Below, in pieces: positions 54,774 through 64,000 of a stretch of DNA of 64,000 bases (the stretch's first letter is position 1; each line of letters opens with the position of its first letter). The stretch covers positions 40,685,804 to 40,749,803 of the forward strand of contig NC_092671.1 of NCBI RefSeq assembly GCF_964355755.1, read 5' to 3'. The translations under genes were made by a program, and so were the position numbers. The DNA is from Antedon mediterranea (Eukaryota; Echinodermata; Crinoidea; Comatulida; Antedonidae). Below the pieces are notes generated by a model. That model worked only from the letters and a program-made list of their open reading frames with translations. It did no database searches and was not told the DNA's origin.

Positions 54774-55453
54774 GAAAACGAAAATCAATAAGTGGAGAGG
54801 TAGAATCGTTGTATGTTATTCTATTACAGGTCTTTACACTCATTCTAGTGAACATTATTTCACATTTAGCTTACAGGTAGTAAAACTCGACTTCTTACCT
54901 TTGTCTTGTTAAGAGGAACATTAAAAATCAAAGTTTCGCCAAAAAATGCTGAAGATGTTACTTTTTTAACTGAAGTTTTTAGCTTTACAAAACATTCGTC
55001 ACCATCGAACAGTTGAACCGTTATGAATATTTCTATAAATAAAAATGTGATAAGTTTACTCTACTGTCCGTGTATATTGGTCGCACTGATAGACATTGCT
55101 ACTGCAGGAGAGACATTATTAAAACTTACTAGTGGCCTTCTCGAATAAAATGTTTCTTGCCTCGATCACATTCAATGTTAGTTTTTGCTTAGGTGGAACG
55201 TAGCGTAGACATAATAATATTTCCCCTCTTTTTATCTGTCATAGTAATATAAAAACATAGGATGAAAAAAATCAAACATTCACGGATTCTGCAGCTAATA
55301 TGCCTAACCCCAGTTAGAATAAATGTGTGTATGAACTGTATCAAGTCAAAACGGTGCCTAAGAGAAACAACATGGTGCCTTGGTTTTATATTTTCTTACC
55401 GGAGTGTTTTTCTTCATCCATGTAATTACTTTACTCTTAGATATATCAGCCAT
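54440..55453 (-). CDS. Single C2-domain protein, synaptotagmin C2B-like, four exons (156 aa)
   Basis: Minus-strand exons in order: 55453-55400 (starts ATG), 55235-55130, 55032-54899, 54616-54440 (stop TGA). All introns are GT..AG, phases 0, 1 and 0, and the total of 471 bases is a multiple of three. After an 18-residue basic start the product is one C2 domain of synaptotagmin type: GEILLCLRYVPPKQKLTL (like [18 protein letters not shown] of C2B), VKLKTSVKKVTSSAFFGETL (like [19 protein letters not shown]) and a final LQQWCTL in place of QWHTL. Exon 3 is 134 bases, the same as synaptotagmin-1 exon 7, and intron phases agree. The loop aspartates are missing (SDPY absent; AVRKQNLF where LDYD is expected), so no calcium binding is expected. 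No membrane span. An acceptor-like TTCTTTTTACAG precedes the ATG, so further 5' exons, probably untranslated, may exist. AATAAA lies at 54429-54424. Function unknown; paralogue not assignable. Confidence 0.8.
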
Positions 55454-56943
55454 CTGTAAAAAGAATACTAAACCGGTTCGTTTTCACTACACACTTACTT
55501 AATTGTGTAGGCCTAAGTAGCTAAATATGAAAACATACTGAATCAAATCAAATCAAACAAGTAATTATCTGAACAAATCAAACTGACGGGTAAACTTCTG
55601 AACATAGGTTCAGCTTTTAGGCGTAGGAATCTTCAGTAATATTAATAATTTGTAGCAAATCGTGATGCATTTCACCTTTAAACGTCTATGCCTATTATTC
55701 ATAATAATCTATAATTGTTGCTCGGATTAAAGTCTCGTGAGTTACCAATCAATAGATTTATTTTGCATTCAATGACTACTTCGGAGATTATAATAATGGA
55801 CACGCTGCTTGCATTCAATGACTACTTCGGAGATTATAATAATGGACACGCTGCTTAACCACGCCGAGGGTATATTCTATCCCTTTTTCTATTACAGATT
55901 CACTATTTTGGCCAAATACAGGTAAATACTACAATGGATTGCTTAAATTAGAAGCGATTTTTTTATTATGATTAACCTTAACAGTTTCAAATCACTTAAT
56001 TTTATTTCTGAACCTCAGTCTCTGTGTCGTCCTTGTTCATTGTCCACACTTCATAGAATCAGTATTACAAAAGCATTGACCAATTTATAGGTCCATGGTA
56101 TAAGTAGGCCTATACTACTAACACAATTCTTTAAAACAAATCATTCAAGTTTCAAAGTGAGAACCTCATGCAGCTCTATTGTTGTCTTTGCTCAGCCCCA
56201 AGCATGGTGGGGTACTGAAGATTCTGATACATAAAAAAAATAATAGATGTAGGCCTACATTTCCGGGGATATTGCAGCTCTATTAAACAGTTAGGTATGC
56301 CGTGTGTTCTTATTCAAATTCAAATTTATTTACCTCCCTCAGGAAAAACAAATAAAAACTGTACAATAAAAGACACCAAAATGAAGATTCACACGAATCA
56401 AAAGATTCAAATGGTTTAAAAAACAAGTTAAATAAAGTGTTGCTGATGTTGTTAGGGGACAATACATCTTTAAAGATGCAAAGAATATATTGTTTTGAAA
56501 ATGTTTACTCACCTTGACCAAAAATTGAAACACACAAACAAAGTATTTACCTGAAAAAAACTGTAATTTAAATTAAAATAGTCGGATAAAATCGAAGTCA
56601 AGTGAGGTTTTGGTAGCGAATTTAATCGTTTTTTTGTCATTTTACATAAAGTGTAACATTATTTTTTTTCTATAGAAATAGAAGAATATTAACTTTGTTA
56701 AAACTACAAAATGGCCTATTCAAAGTCTGATTTTATTAATCTTAATTTTTCATGTATTTGGGGGACAATACATCTTCTTACGGTCCTCCCCTCCGATCCG
56801 ATCTATGTTGTGTCTACTATATCGTGTTCATTCACGCATGACTGTGATCTGCGGCATGCGATATGTGAACTATTGCATGCTTTTTTGCAGACCGCATGCA
56901 GTGTGTACGTGTATTGTCGGGGTCGGATGTCATTCAATTTAAC
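55454..56943. other. Spacer between the mini-C2 gene and ALDH16A1; probable promoters of both
   Basis: The two genes diverge across this 1.5 kb. It contains a 46-bp tandem duplication (about 55765-55855, TTCAATGACTACTTCGGAGA), a dispersed repeat at 56185-56440 related to 30890-31100 and 32830-32860, and a poly-T stretch. No promoter motif is decisive. Confidence 0.45.
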
Positions 56944-59900
56944 ATGGCAGCAACTAGGCCTAACAATACATCGTCTTTATCGACAGAGTCAAATTCGGTG
57001 GCTGGAATTTTTGATACTATGAGTTATGGTCCAGCTCCAGAAACTGAAAATGCTGCGCAGGTAATGCACAATGCGGTGTATTTGTAAATATTATTTTGAT
57101 AAAGTCCTAGCCCTCCTACTAGGAGGCTAGCTAGGCTAGGCTTACTAAAATACCCGTCTGAGCTACGTACTACCCGCACAACAACAACGTGGTGACATGT
57201 CTGATGATCGATACCATATAATATTAATGCGAATAATGACCATTTCGGTCGTTGTTGGTTGAGAGCCTAGCTAGTAGTCCAAATTAGGTTTATAGAACAT
57301 GAAAAACCGACTAATTATATAATATTTAATAAAACAATTTCCTACTTTTACGTACTTTTTAATTAAGGCATGGATTGAAAAACACAAAAGAAGTTTTGGT
57401 CACTTTATTGACAATAAATGGGTGAAACCAGTTGGCCGTAAAACATATACATCAAAATCACCGGTGACGGGAGAAGTGCTAAGTGAAACAATTCAAGGAG
57501 AGGAGGAAGACATTGAACTTGCAGTTTCTGCTGCTCACAAAGCTTTTCAATCCTGGAGCAAATTGTCATGCGATGTACGAGCTCGATATCTCTACAGGTT
57601 TGTACTTTTTCTACAAAAAGTCATGTTTTTGTCACAGCAGTGATCTTCAATCAACCTTATTTTGTTATTATTTTAGTAAAATTAGTGATTAGTCAATTAC
57701 TGAATTATATATGTATGTGATCTCAAACCTGGATGATAATGACTTTCATAAACATGAATAGACTGATTTGTAATCATGATAATTATGTGTATTTTTTACA
57801 GTATTGCAAGACATGTACAAAAACACAGCAGGTTACTGAGTGTAGTTGAAGCTCTTGATAATGGCAAATCCATTAGAGAGACAAGAGACTGTGATATACC
57901 ACTAGTTGTACGCCATTTCTATCACCATGCAGGATGGGCGGAATTAATGGATTCTGAGATGAGCAACTGGAAACCTGTTGGTCAGTGAAGCATATCTTAT
58001 CTATCTATTTATAACAAATAATGAATGTTTATGAGTGGAATGGTGCAAATAATTTCATGAGGTGAAAAATGGAATTTTATATTTCAATTATTTGTATCCA
58101 TGAATATAAAACATCTAGCTCATGTGCACTTTAAAGAACCTAGTACATCTTTCAAGATGAGTAAGGTGGTTACCCCGGTGTACTAGTACATCACAGCGAC
58201 TGATCATAACTGGACCCTCTGGGACACCAGTCTTTGACTGAAGAGGTCACCCAGTATATATAAAATATTTCAATTTAATTAGGTTTATTCGTTATTTGTA
58301 GGTGTTGTTGGTGCTATTGTTCCATGGAATTTTCCCCTAATGTTGTTAACATGGAAAGTATGTCCAGCTCTTGCAATGGGTAATACAGTTGTTCTTAAAC
58401 CAGCTACATACACTCGTCTCAGTGCCTTACTCTTTGCTGAAATATGTGCAGAGGCTGGTTTACCTCCAGGTGTCTTCAATGTTGTGACTGGTAATGGGGC
58501 ATTTGGCAGTAAGCTTGCCATGCATCAACAAGTTGATAAAGTAGCTTTTACTGGCTCTACACAGGTATTCTTATTGTTCTAAAAAAGCTATTTTAATAAT
58601 GTGATAATAATGCAGTAGTAGAATAACATTAACGGATGTGTTTAGAATGGGATTTTAAGATAATGCAGTTCTTTCATAAGATGATAGTTTTGCAACAAAG
58701 CTTTTCTGCCGGCTGGGACGTCCCATCGAAAGCGTTTGAGTTCGCTGAGACCCCGGGCTCTAGCATGTGTGAATGTGTGTTATTGTTGTATTGTAAAATC
58801 AGGAATGAATTGAATTAAATTAAGCATCAAGTTTTTAGCTTTTTTGGTTTCGCCACTCTTATTTTAAATAATTTATTTACTTTGTACATAAAAAAGAAAA
58901 GATAAATAAATGTTCTGAAATGAAAAATGAAATACATTGCTGTAGACCTGATAATGATTACATTGCTGTAGACCTGATAATGATTACATTGCTGTAGACC
59001 TGATAATGATTACATTGCTGTAGACCTGATAATGATTACATTACATTGCTGTAGACCTGATAATGATTAAATTGCTGTAGACCTGATAATGATTAAATTG
59101 CTGTAGACCTGATAATGATTACATTGCTGTAGACCTGATAATGATTACATTGCTGTAGACCTGATAATGATTACATTGCTGTAGACCTGATAATGATTAC
59201 ATTGCTGTAGACCTGATTGATTACATTACATTGCTGTAGACCTGATAATGATTACATTGCTGTAGACCTGATAATGATTACATTGCTGTAGACCTGATAA
59301 TGATTACATTGCTGTAGACGTGATAATGATTACATTACATTGCTGTAGACCTGATAATGATTACATTGCTGTAGACCTGATAATGATTACATTGCTGTAG
59401 ACCTGATAATGATTACATTACATTGCTGTAGACCTGATAATGATTACATTACATTGCTGTAGACCTGATAATGATTACATTACATTGCTGTAGACCTGAT
59501 AATGATTACATTAAATTGCTTTAGACCTGATAATGATTACATTACATTGCTGTAGACCTGATAATGATTACATTACATTGCTGTAGACCTGATAATGATT
59601 ACATTACATTGCTGTAGACCTGATAATGATTACATTGCTGTAGACCTGATAATGATTACATTACATTGCTGTAGACCTGATAATGATTACATTACATTGC
59701 TGTAGACCTGATAATGATTACATTATTACATTGCTGTAGACCTGATAATGATTACATTACATTGCTGTAGACCTGATAATGATTACATTAAATTGCTGTA
59801 GACCTGATAATGATTATATTACGTTATAGGTTGGACAAATCTTAAGAAAGTTGACAGCTGGCTCTGGTAAGAAATTGTCTTTAGAGCTTGGCGGAAAGTC

Positions 59901-62900
59901 ACCAGTGGTAGTGTTTGAATCGGCTGATCTTGATAGCACTGTTGAAGGGATAGTTGATGCTATATGGTTCAACCAAGGCCAAGTAAGGAGGATATTGTCA
60001 ATTTATTTTGAAGCAGTGCATTTTAAAATGGCATTATATGCAAAATAAAAAAATTGATTGATTGATTATTCCTGTTTTTATCATTAAAGTTCAATTTTTT
60101 TATAGTAGTTTAATTAGTGTTTATCTGTTTGAAAGTGCTCCAGCATTATTAATAACTTTGTAGCCTAGACTCTTCTACTCATATGTAGAATCTATAACGG
60201 GTATTTTACATTTCAGGTTTGCAGTGCTGGGTCTCGTCTAATTGTGCAAGAGACTGTATTAGAGGAACTTGTTGATAAATTGAAAGAAAGAATGAAACAC
60301 CTTAGGCTAGGTCACTCTTTGGATAAAGCCATTGATATGGGTCCTATTGTGGACCCATCCCAAAAGAAATCTATTAGTGATTATGTTGAAAGAGCTAGAA
60401 AGGAAGGTGCTGAGGTAAGTGTATAATCAAATAAAGTGAATGAATTCATTATAGGTTCATTATTTTATTTATTTATTATCATTATTATTTATTTATTTGG
60501 AATTACACCTTTAGATCAGTGGCACACTTATCACAAAGGTGCATCCTTCACAAACAATATAAAATATAACAATTAATTTACATACAGAAAAGTATAAAGG
60601 CAAAAAAACAACTCCTAACCTATCCCCTACCCCTCCGCACCCCAACTAATTTTAATCGATACATACAGTAGAGAATTACTTTACACAAATGAATACAAAA
60701 CAAAATATAGTAAAAGTGTATTAAATAAACATCACACAGCTTATTACTTATTACAAACACCCGCCAACCCCCCCCCCCCCTTATTATTATTGTTATCTAG
60801 TTGTATATAACCATTATTTATGCATTATATTGTGTGAATGTTTTTGTAGGTGTATCAGGTGCCAGGGTGCTTGCCTAAAGAGGGTTGTTATTATCCTCCT
60901 ACACTAATAACAAAGGTGCAAACTTCATCAGTTGTTGTCATGGAAGAGGTAATTTGAAACGTTGTACACATTTTTAACAACTTATAATAATAATAATAAT
61001 AATAATGATAAATAATAATAAGATTTATACAGCGCACATATCCACAAAAGTGCTCAAGGCGCTTGTGAAAACCATGAAACATATTAAAGACCCCTTCCCT
61101 GCAATTTTGGACGTTTTTTGGAAAATAATACATATATATCACTTTAAAAACATTAAACCATGTCATTCCTTGTCTTAAATGTACGTTTTATAGTAAATTA
61201 TGATAAAAAGTGAAAAACAATGCACTACCTAAGTAGCTCGCGGCGATCGACCTCTCGTGGACGGTCTTAGGCCTAGCCTAGCTAGGCTTAGTTTTGTAGG
61301 CCTAGCTGGTAAACATCGGTAACGTACGAACATCGTACGCTAGCTATATACCTAGCCTGACGTTGTATAGTTGCTGCATTAATTGTCTTTCTATTTTTGC
61401 CAGACTCCGTTGATACAAATTGGGGAAAACCCGGTATTTTCGCTGAAAAGTTAGGAGTCTTCCATTTGTTTTGGCCTCACGATCGATCGAAAAGTGGGCG
61501 AATTACAGGTGAAAAACAAAAATATCAATCCGCGCGCAATGCATTTTGGGATTTATAGCGGGCCGCTATAATTATTAGAATCGACTTATTTTTCACATTT
61601 TTAACCGTTTAAAGACGAAAAAAGTTATCGCAATAGGACCATATAGTATTATTTTTACATTAAATATAGTTTGTGATCTTAAATTAGATCTAAAAAACGT
61701 AGGGAATGGGGCTTTAACCTTAAACCTAAATACAACTGATAATTTTGACAAAAACCGAAATAAAAACAAGACCAATCGAACCCACATCACTGCTTCCGTT
61801 TAATTAAGTGGGTGAGTGGCCGAGCGGTTAAGACAGTGGAACCGTAATCACGTAGCCATAACATCGGCAGGGGTTCGAGGCTCACTCACTCCATGGTTCT
61901 GGTGGTAGAACGAGTCTTCTCGGATAAGGACTATAAACCGTAGGTCCAGTGTACACAACTTGCTTGTGTGCACTTTAAAGAAGCTAGTACATCTTTCGAG
62001 ACGAGTAGGGGGTTACCCCGGTGTATTAGTACATCACAGCCACTGATCACCAACTGGGCCCTCTGGGAGACCAGTCTTTGACTGAAGAGGTTACCCAGTA
62101 TAAATATATATTTCAATTAATCAAGCAATTTAAGGTGCATAGACCAGCCAGTACATAACTCACAGGTGTTCTCAGTGATGTGGATATTTAGCAAAACAAA
62201 TTAAAATCTAACAAATTGCCAAAAGCAGCCTACAGCAGATGTGTCTTAAGCGCACTCTTGAAAACATCAGTAGACTTATAAATTATAATGTTCATTTTTC
62301 CTTTAAATAAAGCATCAATCTTAATTTTTAAATAATTTTTTCAAAATTTATTAGTAAAGGAAGAATTAAAATATCAGATTTAATAACAAACTTTGAATGC
62401 CAATAGATATTTGGTCCTGTGCTTGTGGTTCTGGCTTTTAGGACTGCCAAAGAGGCCATTGCATTGGGAAACAATACAAATTATGGACTGGCGGCAAGTG
62501 TATGGACAGAAAATGTGTCATTAGCTATGGAGGTGGCACTTAGCCTTAAAGCAGGAGCAGTCTGGATTAATGCTCACAATATGTTTGATGCTGCAGCTGG
62601 ATTTGGAGGCTACAAACACAGTGGATATGGTAGAGATGGAGGAAAAGAGGTATGTCTTCAATAAATTATTTATTACAATGTATCTTGGTATACAAAAAAA
62701 ACCAGTGATCACTTAGTTTATGATTGTATTGATAATTGAATTATTAAATTAGCGGTATACCATGTAATTTGTAAAAAATATCAGTTAATGTCACCAAATA
62801 AAAATCTGTAAAATTGTCATGTAGTAGGTGTGGTTTTACCAACCAAGTCTGATAATGAAAGCAGTATGTTTGACAATGTTAATAGCATTATTTGTATTCT

Positions 62901-64000
62901 TAGGGTTTATATGAATATGTTAGTCCAGCTTGGCAAGATCGACCTTGTCCACAACCAGTTGAAGATGATTTAAAGACATTTGGAGTCACCGTACCATCCA
63001 CCCCAAGCAATTCATCTTTAACAGATTTTATCACAGTTGATGGGGTTAGCGTACCAAGGTAATCTCAACATAATTTTCGATAGTTAAATGGAGTTTTAAA
63101 AACTTTTTTTAGACATTTTGATTGAATATTAAATCACACATACAAATTGTACTTGACAGTATTGATCACACATACACATTGTACTTGACAGTATTGATCA
63201 CACATACACATTGTACTTGGCAGTATTGATCACACATACACATTGTACTTGACAGTATTGATCACACATACAAATTGTACTTGACAGTACTGATCACACA
63301 TACACATTATACTTGACAGTATTGATCACACATACAAATTGTACTTGACAGTATTGATCACACATACAAATTGTACTTGACAGTATTTATTGATCACACA
63401 TACCCATTGTACTTGACAGTATTGATCACACATACACATTGTACTTGACAGTATTGATCACCCATACACATTATACTTGACAGTATTGATCACACATACA
63501 AATTGTACTTGACAGTATTGATCACACATACACATTGTACTTGACAGTATTGATTGCACATACAAATTGTACTTGACAGTATTGATCACACATACAAATT
63601 GTACTTGACAGTATTGATCACACATACCTATTGTACTTGACAGTATTGATCACACATACACATTGTACTTGACAGTATTGATCACCCATACACATTATAC
63701 TTGACAGTATTGATCACACATACACATTGTACTTGACAGTATTGATCACCCATACACATTGTACTTGACAGTATTGATCACACATACACATTATACTTGA
63801 CAGTATTGATCACACATACAAATTGTACTTGACAGTATTGATCACACATACAAATTGTACTTGACAGTATTGATCACACATACCCATTGTACTTGACAGT
63901 ATTGATCACACATACACATTGTACTTGACAGTATTGATCACACATACACATTGTACTTGACAGTATTGATCACACATACAAATTGTACTTGACAGTATTG
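56944..64000 (+). CDS. ALDH16A1: Aldehyde dehydrogenase family 16 member A1, 5' part (9 exons, 545 codons visible)
   Basis: Exons: 56944-57060, 57368-57597, 57802-57980, 58302-58564, 59830-59982, 60217-60414, 60850-60948, 62407-62649, 62904-63058; the gene runs past the window. ALDH16 proteins (about 800 aa) carry one full ALDH domain and a second, partial one. Seen here: start MAATR as in vertebrates, YGPAPE, the NAD-binding PWNFP and NTVVLKPA, the FTGST glycine loop, LELGGKSP with the general-base glutamate, [11 protein letters not shown] with the catalytic cysteine, and NYGLAASVW plus [15 protein letters not shown] near the end of domain 1. Exon 9 enters the linker ([11 protein letters not shown]). 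An in-frame ATG at 56896 is possible, but the MAATR start fits the family. Introns 4 and 9 hold large minisatellites. The catalytic residues suggest a working enzyme, unlike the mammalian protein. Confidence 0.95.
58120..58283 (+). repeat. 5'-truncated SINE, ALDH16A1 intron 3
   Basis: GTGCACTTTAAAGAACCTAG through GTCTTTGACTGAAGAGGTCA matches the 3' part of the full-length element at 61810-62120; both end in an ATATTTCAATT-type tail. Confidence 0.8.
58934..59818. repeat. Minisatellite, 26/31-bp unit, more than 30 copies, ALDH16A1 intron 4
   Basis: Units ACATTGCTGTAGACCTGATA plus ATGATT, some with an added ACATT. The array ends within about 12 bases of the exon 5 acceptor (ACGTTATAG|GTTGG). 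Confidence 0.97.
60978..61080 (-). repeat. 3' end of a retroposon, minus strand
   Basis: On the minus strand CAAGCGCCTTGAGCACTTTT ... GTGCGCTGTATAAATC is followed by (TTA)n; same type as 52410-52475. Confidence 0.6.
61088..61713. mobile_element. MITE, 626 bp, TTAA target duplication, ALDH16A1 intron 7
   Basis: Ends AGACCCCTTCCCT and AGGGAATGGGGCT are inverted; TTAA at 61084-61087 and 61714-61717, as in piggyBac or Kolobok elements. Interior holds a GC-rich CTAG/AGGCCT segment and no ORF. Confidence 0.75.
61810..62120 (+). repeat. Full-length SINE with tRNA-type head, ALDH16A1 intron 7
   Basis: Head: GGTGAGTGGCCGAGCGGTTA (box A) with GGGGTTCGAGGCTCACTCAC (box B and acceptor-like closing stem), of the Leu/Ser tRNA type. 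Body includes CGGATAAGGACTATAAACCG, then the 3' part shared with 58120-58283 and an ATATTTCAATT tail. Confidence 0.75.
63131..64000. repeat. Minisatellite, 32-bp unit, about 27 copies, running off the window
   Basis: Units GATCACACATACACATTGTA plus CTTGACAGTATT with A/C and G/A variants, in the ALDH16A1 intron after exon 9. Confidence 0.97.

Noticed and set aside
55870-55925. Tiny plus-strand exon (ATTACAG ... ACAG|GTAAAT) as an ALDH16A1 5' exon
   Set aside because: About 24 bases with no supporting context; such borders arise often by chance.
56896-56943. Upstream in-frame ATG of ALDH16A1
   Set aside because: The MAATR sequence at 56944 matches the known family start; the extra 16 residues look like 5' UTR.

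Overview
The window is nuclear DNA of an animal. It is AT-rich, its genes are broken by introns with GT..AG borders, and introns and intergenic DNA are full of transposable elements and tandem repeats. Three conserved animal genes are recognised on the + strand: synaptotagmin-1, the nucleoporin NUP205 and ALDH16A1. The very common AGGCCTAGG-type motif, the Gmr1-type Gypsy element (integrase before reverse transcriptase, described from deuterostomes) and the gene content suggest an invertebrate deuterostome, most likely an echinoderm. That placement is inference; no species is claimed.

Layout. 1-1560: a second, partial copy of the 5' part of synaptotagmin-1 (start exon and membrane-span exon), cut by a LINE fragment. 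1560-18110: no conserved gene, but three miniature inverted-repeat elements and a 6-kb Gmr1-like LTR retrotransposon (7857-13931) sitting inside a palindromic MITE. 18309-26348: complete synaptotagmin-1 (8 coding exons, 410 aa). 26349-29260: probable 3' UTR and spacer. 29260-33680: a nest of elements inside elements, ending about 15 bases before the NUP205 start codon. 33693-53780: NUP205 (36 coding exons in my model, about 2038 aa); its first coding exon is only 34 bases long and lies 3.6 kb upstream of exon 2, with a foldback transposon in between. 54440-55453, minus strand: a four-exon gene, in no catalogue I can name, encoding one calcium-site-less synaptotagmin-type C2B domain (156 aa). 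56944 to the window end: ALDH16A1, first 9 coding exons, truncated by the window edge.

The genes are not an operon and have separate jobs: neurotransmitter release (synaptotagmin), nuclear pore scaffold (NUP205), aldehyde dehydrogenase family (ALDH16A1). The most interesting item is the minus-strand mini-C2 gene. Its three C2 exons have the same intron phases as the C2B exons of synaptotagmin-1, and the middle exon has the same length (134 bases), yet the calcium-binding aspartates are gone. Other points of interest are foldback elements whose inverted repeats are themselves short tandem arrays, with 8-bp target duplications; the in-frame duplicated synaptotagmin exons; a duplicated splice acceptor in NUP205; and an ALDH16A1 that keeps the catalytic cysteine lost in mammals. 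All exon models come from reading splice signals and frames by eye, without transcript data.
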